Source of the DNA: Pedobacter sp. MR2016-24
Lineage (GTDB): Bacteria; Bacteroidota; Bacteroidia; Sphingobacteriales; Sphingobacteriaceae
NCBI RefSeq assembly: GCF_026239655.1
Contig: NZ_JAPIVO010000006.1
Span: forward strand, 248,001-312,000
Length of the DNA: 64,000 nucleotides
Direction: 5' to 3'
Positions within the stretch are counted from its first letter, which is position 1. Every line of letters starts with the position of its first letter. Positions 9,050 to 17,557 of the stretch are shown here, in pieces. Below the pieces are notes generated by a model, which had not been told where the DNA came from, ran no database searches, and saw nothing but the letters and a program-made list of their open reading frames with translations. A program made the position numbers and the translations under genes.

Positions 9050-10137
9050 AAGCTGTAATTATCGGCGGTGGTATCGCAGGCTTGTGTATGGGCATTTATC
9101 TTCACAAGAACGGTGTTGATGTAAGTGTTAATGAAAGAAAATTAGGCGTTGTAGGTGGCGGACATGCGTTTTTGATGCATCATGAAGGTATTGCCATATT
9201 GCAGGCGCTTGCTGATGCCGAAGATTGTATCCTGCCGGGAAAATTGATTGACACTTTTGTTTTTAAAAGGCCGGACGGAGAGCTGATGCAGACAATGAAA
9301 CTGGACGACTGGCAATGTTTTAAACGGACAGACCTGACGATCTGCCTGGCCGGACTTTTTCCGGCATCCCGGTTAAATGACGGTAGAATCTTCTCCCACT
9401 TTATTTATAGAGATGAAAAGGTTATTGCTGCTGAATTTACAGATGGCACATTGGAATATGGTGATATCTTTATAGCGGCAGATGGTGCAAATTCTATTGT
9501 CCGCCAGCAGATTTTTGGTGATATAAATTTTAAGCCAGGTATTGTTAAAGAGGTAGTTGGAATTGTGAACCATCCTGAGTTTGCAGGTCTGTACACGGGG
9601 AAATTCACTAAATTCCAGGAAAAAAGCAGGGGACTTGCTTTTGGTTTGATACCTACCTCAGAAACAGAACTCGTATGGTTTATGCAATATGATCCATCAC
9701 TGGGAGATGTAAAGGACCGTTCTGCCGAACAATTGAAAACATTCTGTTTTTCCATGTTAAAACACTTCCCAAAAAAAGTTACCTCTATTCTGGAAGCGAA
9801 TGATTTTACGACCAGTTATATCTGGAATACCAGAGATTTTGATCTGCTTCCGAGATTTCATCGTGATAATGTGGTGCTGATTGGAGATGCTGCACATCTT
9901 GCTTTGCCATTTACCAGCGCAGGAACTACAAATGCACTCACAGATGCGAAAGTATTATCCGATTATCTCCTGACCAGTATGAATTACCTGTCGGCCTTTG
10001 AAGCTTACTATGCGCACAGGGCAGCCGAAGTAAATAAACATGTGCTTTTGGGGAGAGAATTAAGGGATGCATTCATCTCGCCCGACTCTTCTTCATTTAC
10101 AATTCCGTTAATTATGAAGACGACTACAAAACCCTAA
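9046..10137 (+). CDS. FAD-dependent monooxygenase (PHBH-type oxidoreductase)
   Basis: A 363-residue flavoprotein. It starts with the dinucleotide-binding motif IIGGGIAGLCMGIYL (about residues 5-19). AADGANSIVR at about 145-154 is the DG motif, and LIGDAAHLALPFTSAGTTNAL at about 283 binds the FAD ribose and pyrophosphate. This is the domain layout of class A flavin monooxygenases (p-hydroxybenzoate hydroxylase, kynurenine monooxygenase and TetX relatives). The substrate is unknown. Start and stop overlap the aminotransferase by ATGA, which indicates translational coupling. An amino-acid-derived metabolite first processed by the aminotransferase is the most economical reading, but that is inference. 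Confidence 0.82.
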   Translation: MKAVIIGGGIAGLCMGIYLHKNGVDVSVNERKLGVVGGGHAFLMHHEGIAILQALADAEDCILPGKLIDTFVFKRPDGELMQTMKLDDWQCFKRTDLTICLAGLFPASRLNDGRIFSHFIYRDEKVIAAEFTDGTLEYGDIFIAADGANSIVRQQIFGDINFKPGIVKEVVGIVNHPEFAGLYTGKFTKFQEKSRGLAFGLIPTSETELVWFMQYDPSLGDVKDRSAEQLKTFCFSMLKHFPKKVTSILEANDFTTSYIWNTRDFDLLPRFHRDNVVLIGDAAHLALPFTSAGTTNALTDAKVLSDYLLTSMNYLSAFEAYYAHRAAEVNKHVLLGRELRDAFISPDSSSFTIPLIMKTTTKP

Positions 10138-10255
10138 GGGGCGATAAACATTCGTTCGCTAAAATTTAATGAACAGAATGAACGCCCTGACTCAAAAACT
10201 ATTTCCTTAATTTTACTATTGTATCGTTTTAGGTTATTAAAGATGGGAGGGAATC

Positions 10256-10861
10256 ATGATTAAAGTAGGGATTATCGACATCAATCAACAAAGCAGGGGT
10301 ATGATGTCCATGTTATTAAATCATCAGAATCAGTATAATTTTAAAGTGACTGTTGAGGTAGCTTCAATGGGTGAATGTAAGAAAATTCAGCCTAATGAGG
10401 AGCCTAATGTAACACTATTGGATATAGAGCAGAACGGTGTAGAAGCAATAGGAGCTATATACCGTAAGTTTCCCAATACCAATGTAGTGGTATATAGTGA
10501 TATACATGATCAGAACAGCGTATTGGAATGTGTGAAAGCAGGTGCAATGGGATACCTGACTAAGGATACCTGTGTGAACGAAATTATTTCCACCATAGTA
10601 ACCACTTATAAAGGGGGATCTGTTTTCAGCCCTTCTATTTCCCGAAATGTAATTATGCAGGTGCAGCAAACGGTTGATTATCAGTCTGCATTAAGCTTCC
10701 GCGAACGTCAGGTAGTTGAAGGACTGAAGAATGGCTTAAGTTATAAGCTGATAGGATACAAGTATGGTATCTCTCTGGATACCGTAAGGCAATATATCAA
10801 AAGAACTTATAAAAAGTTAAACATCAACAGTAAGGGAGAGCTGCTGGCACAGTTCAGGTAG
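10256..10861 (+). CDS. LuxR/NarL-type response regulator with an atypical receiver
   Basis: 201 residues: a receiver-like domain (about 1-120), then a LuxR-type helix-turn-helix (about 145-200, SFRERQVVEGLKNGLSYK through SLDTVRQYIKRTYKKL). Phospho-acceptor Asp in LLDIEQNG (near 55) and Lys in LTKD (near 103) are present. The first acidic pair after strand 1 is reduced to IDINQQ, which may weaken Mg2+ binding and phosphorylation. A purine-rich GGGAGGG sits about 5 bp before the ATG, one of the few Shine-Dalgarno-like sites here. No kinase gene is adjacent. It lies between the flavin monooxygenase and the surface-structure locus, so it may control either; position alone does not decide. Confidence 0.83.
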   Translation: MIKVGIIDINQQSRGMMSMLLNHQNQYNFKVTVEVASMGECKKIQPNEEPNVTLLDIEQNGVEAIGAIYRKFPNTNVVVYSDIHDQNSVLECVKAGAMGYLTKDTCVNEIISTIVTTYKGGSVFSPSISRNVIMQVQQTVDYQSALSFRERQVVEGLKNGLSYKLIGYKYGISLDTVRQYIKRTYKKLNINSKGELLAQFR

Positions 10862-10975
10862 GGGGTGACACACTAAGATGTGTCATTACGGCCTTCATTC
10901 AGCGGTGTAAATTCCGGATTTTTGCATTGTTAAATAACGATTTTATTTGCCATATGCTTCAATTTAATTAGCTTG

Positions 10976-13810
10976 ATGCTTCGAACCAGCTACCTGAGGA
11001 TTTTATGTTTACTTTTCTGCATCATGTTTCTTTTCTTTAAGGGACACGCTCAGGTAAAATATGCCTTTACTAAGGATAGCCTCATCATTAAAGGGGGACA
11101 GACATTTTCCAATTTGCTTAGAGTAACCAACACTTATCCTAAGCCCGTGGTACTGAAACAGGATCAGCAGCATATATTATTAAAAGGTTTTATTTCTTTG
11201 CCTGACACTATTGTTCTGGGTGCCGGAGAGACGCGTATATTTCCTATGAAATATATGACCAACAGGCAAAATATAAAGGACAATGTACAAACCTTTACCG
11301 TCCGCCTTGTTGCTGCCGAAGCAAGTATTTCAGTACAATCTGCTGCAAGTTTTATTACCCGACTGGTGGATGCCGGCGGTCTGGTCATTGGTACTGAAGA
11401 AAGTGAGATTTACCTCAATCAATATACTAACCAGGCGCAGATTATGGTGAGCTGCATCAACACCTGTTTTGTACCCTTGTCTTTCAGATTACTCCTGAAC
11501 GGAATTCCTGAAGGACTGGAATTCACGGGGCAGACCATGAATCTCGTCTTACAACCCGGTGCGCAGCAACTGCTGCCTTTTACTGCGAAGAACAGGTTAG
11601 GCAAAAAGATTATCTCGGATTTTACAGTAACTATCCGGGCCCTAGATAATGGTAATAACCAACTGGCAGTAAAAACGCTTAGAGTGGTAAACGTGACCAG
11701 TGAGGGCAGGTTAGGAGGGAATGTACAGTTGAATGGCGACCTGCCCAACAGCGCAGCATTGCGTTATGTGGATATGGACGGTACTTCTGCTTATTACCAG
11801 TTTCAGAGTAACGGAAAACTGAGTATGGGGAATAACAGCTCCTTGTCTTATCGAATGAATACGGACTATTTCAGGCAGCAGCAGAATAATGGATTAATCG
11901 TTTATAATTCATTTATAGATTATCAGCGTAAAGGCTGGGGCATTAAGCTCGGGAATATATATGAAAACATGGATTACGCCTTTGGCGGACGGGGAATTAA
12001 AGCAAATTTAAACCTTGCTGCGGGAGAGTCCTTATCGGCCTATGGGATTCAAAATGATTATTTCCTTTTTAATCAGCTGAATAATTCGCTGCCCGGTGCA
12101 AAGGTGTATGCACTTGACTATAAGAAGGAAAAGTCTACATCAGACCATCAAAGACTTACTGTCATACACAGTAAGGATCCTTTAACCGGTGTCGATGCCA
12201 GTCAGCTCAGTACTAAAATGAACTTTGATCTTGGTGAGCGAAAATCTTTTGGTTTTGAAGCGGGATATTCCCTTGAAGAAGTTCAGGGCGCAGGTAAACA
12301 ACAAAAAAGTGGCTTGAGTGCAGGATTGAATTATGTATATGAAGGGGAAGGAATTCAGTTTTCTGGCAATGGTTACTATAGCAGTCCGTATTATACAGGA
12401 ATCAGAAGGGGATTATTCAATACTGATTTGCGGATGATGATCAGGCTGAATGACAAGAACAAACTAACTGCACATGCCAATCTGCAAACCAGCCATCCTG
12501 AGTATCAAAATAACCTCACTTATGAATTATATGCAGGAGAGAGCAAAAATACAATCAATATTTACGAACTGGGTTACAGTGTTGGTGTGGGAAGCGTTTC
12601 CTTATCATTTACACCTTATCTTTTGGAACAGCGGTTGTATTCCACCAGCTTTACACCAATAACCAATTCTACCGTGGATTGGAAATCGTCTGCTGCACGT
12701 ATGGCTGTAAATGTTGGCTATTATGGCTCCAACCAATCCTTTACCCTAAATGGCGATTATGGTTATACTTATGTAAATACCTCGGGTACCCCACAGGCAC
12801 CTTATCATACATTTAAGTTTACGGGTAATTATACCTATTCTTTTTTAGGCCTGAGTACTTATGTGCAGCTGAACCCTTATTACCTGTCTGATGTGCTGAC
12901 GGTAACAGGGCAGAACCGGCGTTATCATCTGTATGCTATAGGCCCGAATGTCCGTCTTTCTGCTTTTAACGACGCATTACGTTTGCAGATGAGTACGATG
13001 TACAGTCATTATGGTTATACAGGAAGCAGCAACTATTCATTGAATGGGATGCTCAGGTATAATTTTAAGAAGAACTGGGCGCTGACTGGTGACGCGCTGT
13101 ATGCTATTATCCGGCAGAAACTGGTGACCGAAGTTGACCGGACAGATTTTGCCAGCTATGAGCGTGCTACATCAACCTTCAATACCAGACAGATCCGTGT
13201 AGGGATAGAGAAACAATTCGGAAACCCGGGAAATAACAATGCTAAGAAACTGGAACTGGTTTATTATGAGGACAGGAACAGCAATGGTCAGAAAGATGCA
13301 GATGAACCGGCAGTTCCGGGGGTGCTGGTAAAGATAAATGGTCAGGTAGCGCTGACTGATGCCAAAGGAAAAGTGGCTTTTAAAGGGATGAAAAAAGATG
13401 CCTATACGGTTGCTATCACCAATACAAAGGGCTGGAGCTTGCAGGAACCTACTCAGGTTTTCCTGGATAAAAATAAGAAAATGGACATTGCACTTGTCAA
13501 AACACAGGCTTTATTCGGGCAACTGAAAATCATTGCTGTAAAATATGGCGATGGGATGCCTGACCTTGCGGGGATCAGGGTTAAAGCAAGGGATGTGAAT
13601 GGTAATTTGCATCAGACTTTGACAAATGATCATGGAGAATTCTGTTTCTACCTGCCGCGCAATGAGTACACTGTTTACGTAGAAACAGAAGGTTTGCCCT
13701 TCTCCATTGAAAACGGACAGGAGCGGGTTGCCTTAAATGGGAGTCCGGCAGAACTGCTGACATTTATGTACAGGGATGAACGCAGAAAGATAGGTGTAAC
13801 CCGTTTTTAG
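10976..13810 (+). CDS. Usher-like outer-membrane beta-barrel protein with flanking beta-sandwich domains
   Basis: About 944 residues, starting at the ATG at 10976; a TTG directly precedes it. A signal peptide ends at GHAQ. Residues 25-240 look like two Ig-like sandwich domains, one with a CINTC motif. Residues 250-765 consist of many alternating polar/aromatic strands typical of an outer-membrane barrel. Two small sandwich domains follow: one at about 770-845 with YYEDRNSNGQKDADEPAVPG, as in SdrB/CarboxypepD_reg-like or usher C-terminal domains, the second to about 935. The N-domain, barrel, two C-domains order resembles a fimbrial usher (about 800-880 residues). It faces a chaperone-like and two pilin-like genes, which supports this role. 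I cannot confirm the plug domain or homology to FimD. Confidence 0.6.
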   Translation: MLRTSYLRILCLLFCIMFLFFKGHAQVKYAFTKDSLIIKGGQTFSNLLRVTNTYPKPVVLKQDQQHILLKGFISLPDTIVLGAGETRIFPMKYMTNRQNIKDNVQTFTVRLVAAEASISVQSAASFITRLVDAGGLVIGTEESEIYLNQYTNQAQIMVSCINTCFVPLSFRLLLNGIPEGLEFTGQTMNLVLQPGAQQLLPFTAKNRLGKKIISDFTVTIRALDNGNNQLAVKTLRVVNVTSEGRLGGNVQLNGDLPNSAALRYVDMDGTSAYYQFQSNGKLSMGNNSSLSYRMNTDYFRQQQNNGLIVYNSFIDYQRKGWGIKLGNIYENMDYAFGGRGIKANLNLAAGESLSAYGIQNDYFLFNQLNNSLPGAKVYALDYKKEKSTSDHQRLTVIHSKDPLTGVDASQLSTKMNFDLGERKSFGFEAGYSLEEVQGAGKQQKSGLSAGLNYVYEGEGIQFSGNGYYSSPYYTGIRRGLFNTDLRMMIRLNDKNKLTAHANLQTSHPEYQNNLTYELYAGESKNTINIYELGYSVGVGSVSLSFTPYLLEQRLYSTSFTPITNSTVDWKSSAARMAVNVGYYGSNQSFTLNGDYGYTYVNTSGTPQAPYHTFKFTGNYTYSFLGLSTYVQLNPYYLSDVLTVTGQNRRYHLYAIGPNVRLSAFNDALRLQMSTMYSHYGYTGSSNYSLNGMLRYNFKKNWALTGDALYAIIRQKLVTEVDRTDFASYERATSTFNTRQIRVGIEKQFGNPGNNNAKKLELVYYEDRNSNGQKDADEPAVPGVLVKINGQVALTDAKGKVAFKGMKKDAYTVAITNTKGWSLQEPTQVFLDKNKKMDIALVKTQALFGQLKIIAVKYGDGMPDLAGIRVKARDVNGNLHQTLTNDHGEFCFYLPRNEYTVYVETEGLPFSIENGQERVALNGSPAELLTFMYRDERRKIGVTRF

Positions 13811-15213
13811 GGAGCGACTAATGTATAGGTCACAGTTGTTTCGTAAGTTCCTGATGGTTTGCCAACAAGATTAGAATTCTGACTTGAAGGGATACGGTAC
13901 TGGAGATTGATCTGACGATCAATTACCGGGCCCGAAGCAGAAATCAATGTTTGTGGTGAATTAGACAGTGTAATCGTATTTATGCCTGCCTGGCCAGCCA
14001 TAGGCGCTATGGTGACGATATTAACCGGAATCTGATTCGCAGTGGCGCCCAGTGTAAGATTTGCTGCGTTAGCTCTTACAGTAACAATGTAGGGCGTGGT
14101 TTTGCTTAAGGTTAAATGACCACTTAGCTCGACTGTATTGCTTTGTGTATAACTTGCGGCAGAAGTATAGTTAAAAGTGATATTGGGTTGGGACGGGGCA
14201 AGAATGAGCTCTGCCAGGTCACTGGTGATAACCTTCAGATCTACTGTCGTTGTCGTCGATACGGTAGCGCCTGTCGGGTAAGCAGTAGCGGGTTTACTGA
14301 TGGTATACGTAAGCGGTAGGGTGTAAGTTCCGGCCTGGATGAAAGCAGTCTGCAGATCGGCCTTTGAGATGGTGAAAGTTGGGGTAATGCTACTTTTATT
14401 TGCAGCAGGAACAGCGAGGTTGCTGGTATTGAGCAGCTGATTTGTTGCTGAGAGGTTAAATGTGGCGGGTGAGGTTACATCAGAACGAAGCGCTACCAGA
14501 TTCACTGCGGTAACCGGCGGCACGGCTGCGGTACCTGTATAAGTGAATGCGGAGACTCCGGTAGTGGTTTTAAGGGCAATCTGATTGATTACTGTGGTGG
14601 AGTAAGTAAATGGTGAAGTAATACTATTTCCATTGGTATTTCTGAACTTGGCAATAGCATCCATCGTAATGGTTGCAGGAGATACAGGTGGTACATCGAC
14701 AGAGATGAAAGCGGGAACATCAATTTGTAAGACCTGAGTGGCCGGGGTGATTCCCGTGGATATTCCTGTGATACTATAGTTCAGTGTGGTGGTATAACTT
14801 CCTGCTTTCCAGATGGTACCTAAAGTAGAAATCCGGTAGTCTAACAATGAGGTTCCTCCTGCACCGAGGTTTAAAACTGCCTGGTATAGTGTTGCGTCGC
14901 TGGTACTCAGCGTCACTTCTGCACTATAGCCCAGCAAACCGACATTACCAGCAGAGCGAAGTTTTGGATGTGCGACAGACAGTGGTATTTTTTCGCCTGT
15001 TAAGGTGGCGGTAAAGTCTGAGGAAGCGCTTTTAACTTTAATTGTAGGCAGTACCCCAAGATCTATTGTGGGGCCGGTTAAGGAGGTAACGGTATAATCT
15101 GAATTTGCACTGATATTTGTCTGCGGAAGCGTAATTGTTTGCCCGGCACTTTGCTTTACACTGAAAATACAGAGGCAGGCACTAAGGGTTATATATAATT
15201 TCTTTTTCAGCAA
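13807..15213 (-). CDS. Multidomain adhesin-like protein with a C-terminal pilin-like domain
   Basis: 468 residues with a signal peptide ending at SAGQ. The start is a TTG at 15213; the next in-frame Met is far inside. The chain is rich in Thr, Ser, Val and Ala and low in charge, and appears to hold three beta-sandwich units. Each ends in a strand like AGSYTTTLNYSI, AGTYTLPLTYTI or SGTYETTVTYTL. The last unit (about residues 335-468) aligns by eye along its whole length with the small protein at 16012-16545. This layout, with a pilin-type domain at the C-terminus, is that of tip adhesins in chaperone-usher pili. The start overlaps the chaperone gene by 32 bp, and the stop overlaps the usher-like gene tail-to-tail by 4 bp. 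Confidence 0.65.
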   Translation of the reverse strand: MLKKKLYITLSACLCIFSVKQSAGQTITLPQTNISANSDYTVTSLTGPTIDLGVLPTIKVKSASSDFTATLTGEKIPLSVAHPKLRSAGNVGLLGYSAEVTLSTSDATLYQAVLNLGAGGTSLLDYRISTLGTIWKAGSYTTTLNYSITGISTGITPATQVLQIDVPAFISVDVPPVSPATITMDAIAKFRNTNGNSITSPFTYSTTVINQIALKTTTGVSAFTYTGTAAVPPVTAVNLVALRSDVTSPATFNLSATNQLLNTSNLAVPAANKSSITPTFTISKADLQTAFIQAGTYTLPLTYTISKPATAYPTGATVSTTTTVDLKVITSDLAELILAPSQPNITFNYTSAASYTQSNTVELSGHLTLSKTTPYIVTVRANAANLTLGATANQIPVNIVTIAPMAGQAGINTITLSNSPQTLISASGPVIDRQINLQYRIPSSQNSNLVGKPSGTYETTVTYTLVAP

Positions 15214-16003
15214 CTTTCAAATCATAAGCAGAACCGGCATCTAAAATTGCAACAGCAAGGAATTTACCGTTCAGATCTGCAGGCAGATCGAGGTAAACCC
15301 ATTGTGAGGCATCGGGTAACATGGCAATGGCTTCAGGAGTTAATTTTAATTCTTCTCCGGTAGCTTTATTGGTCACTTCATATCGGACGTATGCATCTTT
15401 ATTGACTTCTCCCTTATTATGGATTTGTATAGCGAATCTGCGTTTCTTTCCTTTATCTGTCTCAATTAGTCCGAGATCATTGAAAGCGAGAAATTCCAGT
15501 TCTCCAAATGTCAGTCCGGGAGGAGTATGGTAGATCTGTACACCTACCTCGAGCAAAATAGTTAAACCAACTTGTTTGTTATTCGTTTTTTTTGGTGCCT
15601 GTTCCTTCACCTGGGTAAAAAAGAGCATGCTGTTCGTTAAACCTTTTTTTTCATCCCGACCTGCAGGAACGGTCATAGATACATTAATAAGTTTAGTTTC
15701 TCCAGGCTGAACAGTCAGCGTATTCGTAGAAAGTGTGATCCAGTTTGCATTGGACGAGGGCATGGAGTTCTTGGCAAAATACATCTTATTGCCTGCAGTA
15801 TCTCTGTTCCAGTCCTGAATATTGGAAACAAAGGAAACGGGAACACTGGAAGTATTACTAAAAGTAATCTGCTGACTCAGTGTTTCCCCGGGATTGCCTT
15901 TAAAAAAGAGTCGGGATGGTGATACTGAAAAGCCCTGCCCCATTGTTGTGTTTACAAACAAAGAGACAAGGCATAAGGTAAATAGTGTAGTGTATAATCT
16001 CAT
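15182..16003 (-). CDS. PapD-like periplasmic chaperone (putative)
   Basis: 273 residues with a signal peptide ending at TMGQ. The mature part starts with GFSVSPSRLFFKGNPGE and has an N-terminal Ig-like domain with LTVQPGETKLINVSMTVP, the pattern seen in fimbrial chaperones of the COG3121 type. The strand VGLTILLEVGVQIYHTP is in the place of the chaperone G1 strand with its alternating hydrophobic residues. A second domain follows (about 165-273). Family members hold pilin subunits by donating the G1 strand. DUF916-like proteins of Gram-positive surface loci have a similar pattern and are an alternative. It lies 8 bp after the pilin-like gene and overlaps the adhesin-like gene, which fits a three-gene operon. 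Confidence 0.65.
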   Translation of the reverse strand: MRLYTTLFTLCLVSLFVNTTMGQGFSVSPSRLFFKGNPGETLSQQITFSNTSSVPVSFVSNIQDWNRDTAGNKMYFAKNSMPSSNANWITLSTNTLTVQPGETKLINVSMTVPAGRDEKKGLTNSMLFFTQVKEQAPKKTNNKQVGLTILLEVGVQIYHTPPGLTFGELEFLAFNDLGLIETDKGKKRRFAIQIHNKGEVNKDAYVRYEVTNKATGEELKLTPEAIAMLPDASQWVYLDLPADLNGKFLAVAILDAGSAYDLKVAEKEIIYNP

Positions 16004-16011
16004 TAATCAGC

Positions 16012-16545
16012 TTAAAGTTGCGTGGCGGTATAGGTAACTACTGTAGCATAAGTGTCTTTTGTAATTCCTACCAGCGCAGCTGCTGTTGGTATGGTATAAT
16101 TAATATTATAACTGGCAGCGATTGTTGCAGGTGATGTGGTTACCAGCGTCTGGTCTGTTGTTCCAAGTGTTGCTGTATTGAACGTTCCTACAGTCGGCGA
16201 TGTGCCTACTGATACCTGGATAATATTCAGAGGTACAACAGTAGAGTTGCCTGATGTGGCTGGGGTGAATGCAAGTGCTTTAACCGCTACTTTATAAGCC
16301 CTGTTGCTGACAACAGTAAAGTGCCCCGTTTTAGGAACTGTTTTAGAGCCCTGATAGTCGGCTGCAGTGGTATAGTCGAATTCAACATCATCAGCGGCTT
16401 TCATTGTAATTGCGATGGCATCTGAAAGAACAATTCTTAATGGAACAGTTCCTGTTGCTGATAACGGCGTTTGTGCATTGGCTTTAACGTTAAACAAAGT
16501 TATTACGGCTAAAATTGCTGCGGATACTAAAAGTAATTTTTTCAT
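16012..16545 (-). CDS. Small secreted pilin-like subunit
   Basis: 177 residues with a clear signal peptide ending at NAQ near residue 25. The mature protein is about 150 residues, strand-rich, low in charge and high in Thr, Ala and Val. It contains EFDYTTAADYQGSK and ends in DTYATVVTYTATQL. The terminal 'GTYxxTVTYT' strand recalls the last strand of spore-coat-U/Csu-type pilins, though overall similarity to any named family is not obvious by eye. The same domain is repeated at the C-terminus of the 468-residue protein two genes on. It is the first gene of the operon, and a promoter-like element lies just upstream, which suits an abundant structural subunit. Confidence 0.65.
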   Translation of the reverse strand: MKKLLLVSAAILAVITLFNVKANAQTPLSATGTVPLRIVLSDAIAITMKAADDVEFDYTTAADYQGSKTVPKTGHFTVVSNRAYKVAVKALAFTPATSGNSTVVPLNIIQVSVGTSPTVGTFNTATLGTTDQTLVTTSPATIAASYNINYTIPTAAALVGITKDTYATVVTYTATQL

Positions 16546-16571
16546 GGCGATCTGGATTATTCTGGATACAA

Positions 16572-16598
16572 CAAAATTATTTATAATATCAATCCAAA
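16572..16598 (-). promoter_or_regulatory. Candidate Bacteroidota promoter for the pilin-like operon
   Basis: On the minus strand, TAATTTTG (16572-16579) matches the -7 consensus TAnnTTTG, and a TTTG lies at 16595-16598. The 15-nt spacing between them is shorter than the usual 19 or so. The predicted transcript start would be about 20-30 nt before the ATG at 16545. Confidence 0.4.
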
Positions 16599-16630
16599 CC
16601 GCTTAAGTAAAGACACATCTTGATGTTACA

Positions 16631-17437
16631 TTAACATGGATTTTTTATAGTAACAGTGAAAGTTGATCCTTTATCTACTTCACTTTTAACAGTTATATCC
16701 CCTCCCAGCGAGTTAATCTGGGTTTTGGTAATGAATAATCCTACTCCACTACCATTTACGTGGCTATGGAACCTTTCATTTAGACCAAATATGCGGTCTT
16801 TGTGTTTGATCAGGTCTATTCCCATGCCGTTATCGCTAAAAGTAAGGATGATATCCCCGTTTCTATCCAATTTGGTGGAAACTTCAATCTTCAATGGTCT
16901 GTTTTCTGAACAGTACTTTACTGCATTTGACATCAGGTTCATTAACACACTTTCCAGATAACTCTTATTAAAGGGAATCATTTCACACTGGAAATCGGTG
17001 TGTATGGAAATGCCCATTGTGTGTATTTGTTTGGTGAATGAGTTACATACTTTTTTAAATATGCGTGCCACACTGACGTTTTCGATGCTGATATTTTTAT
17101 TGCTTTTAATGCTGAGCATCTGGGTAAGGTCGTAAATTGTTTCGTTCAGCTTTAACGCTGAATCTTTAAACATATCTACGATGGTCTTATTATATTCGTC
17201 AAGAAGGTCATAATTTAAAATATCTATCAAGCCTATTAAATTTGATAGCGGTGCTCTGAGATTATGAGAGGTGATATAGGCGAACTGACTTAGGTCCTGG
17301 TTGCGTGATGTTAAATCTTCAATTAATTGTTCCCGTTCTTCTTCAGCTTTATTGCGGGCAATATATTCCCTGAAATTTGCGGCGAGTGCACTAATGTCAG
17401 CGTTTTTAATTATATTTTTATTAAGTGGATTCGTCAT
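16631..17437 (-). CDS. Sensor-less histidine kinase
   Basis: 268 residues forming almost only a kinase core. After a short coiled N-terminus (about 20-50) come the H-box ITSHNLRAPLSNL (His near 59), the N-box LMSNAVKYC, the G1 box DNGMGIDL and the G2 box GSGVGLFI, so all ATP-binding motifs are present. There is no membrane segment or PAS/GAF domain, so input probably comes through a partner. No response regulator gene is adjacent. A core without its own sensor is a possible phosphate donor for the DHp-only proteins at 1.4-5.6 kb, but nothing in the sequence ties them together. A strong terminator follows on its promoter side at 17512-17546. Confidence 0.85.
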   Translation of the reverse strand: MTNPLNKNIIKNADISALAANFREYIARNKAEEEREQLIEDLTSRNQDLSQFAYITSHNLRAPLSNLIGLIDILNYDLLDEYNKTIVDMFKDSALKLNETIYDLTQMLSIKSNKNISIENVSVARIFKKVCNSFTKQIHTMGISIHTDFQCEMIPFNKSYLESVLMNLMSNAVKYCSENRPLKIEVSTKLDRNGDIILTFSDNGMGIDLIKHKDRIFGLNERFHSHVNGSGVGLFITKTQINSLGGDITVKSEVDKGSTFTVTIKNPC

Positions 17438-17511
17438 AGTTTTTTATCTGGTAGATACTATGTCTGGTAAGGCAAACACCTTGCCATATCACTATGAGTT
17501 GTAGTTATTGG

Positions 17512-17546
17512 AAAAAAAAGACCTGTTTTTTACAGGTCTTTTTTTT
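17512..17546 (-). terminator. Strong bidirectional intrinsic terminator
   Basis: A perfect 15-bp inverted repeat lies at 17512-17526 and 17532-17546 with a 5-nt loop. Eight A on one flank and eight T on the other give U-tracts in both directions. It ends the minus-strand stress cluster, whose last gene stops at 17558. Confidence 0.9.
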
Positions 17547-17557
17547 ATTTATTTCTG

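Noticed and set aside
10865..10886. A 7-bp inverted repeat after the LuxR-type gene
   Set aside because: The stem is short and no T-tract follows on either strand, so a terminator call is not supported.
13807..16545. Reading of the minus-strand surface genes as a WxL/DUF916 locus of the Gram-positive type
   Set aside because: The chaperone-like protein has a similar pattern, but no W-x-L motifs are present in the partner proteins and an outer-membrane barrel gene is adjacent, which fits a Gram-negative system better.
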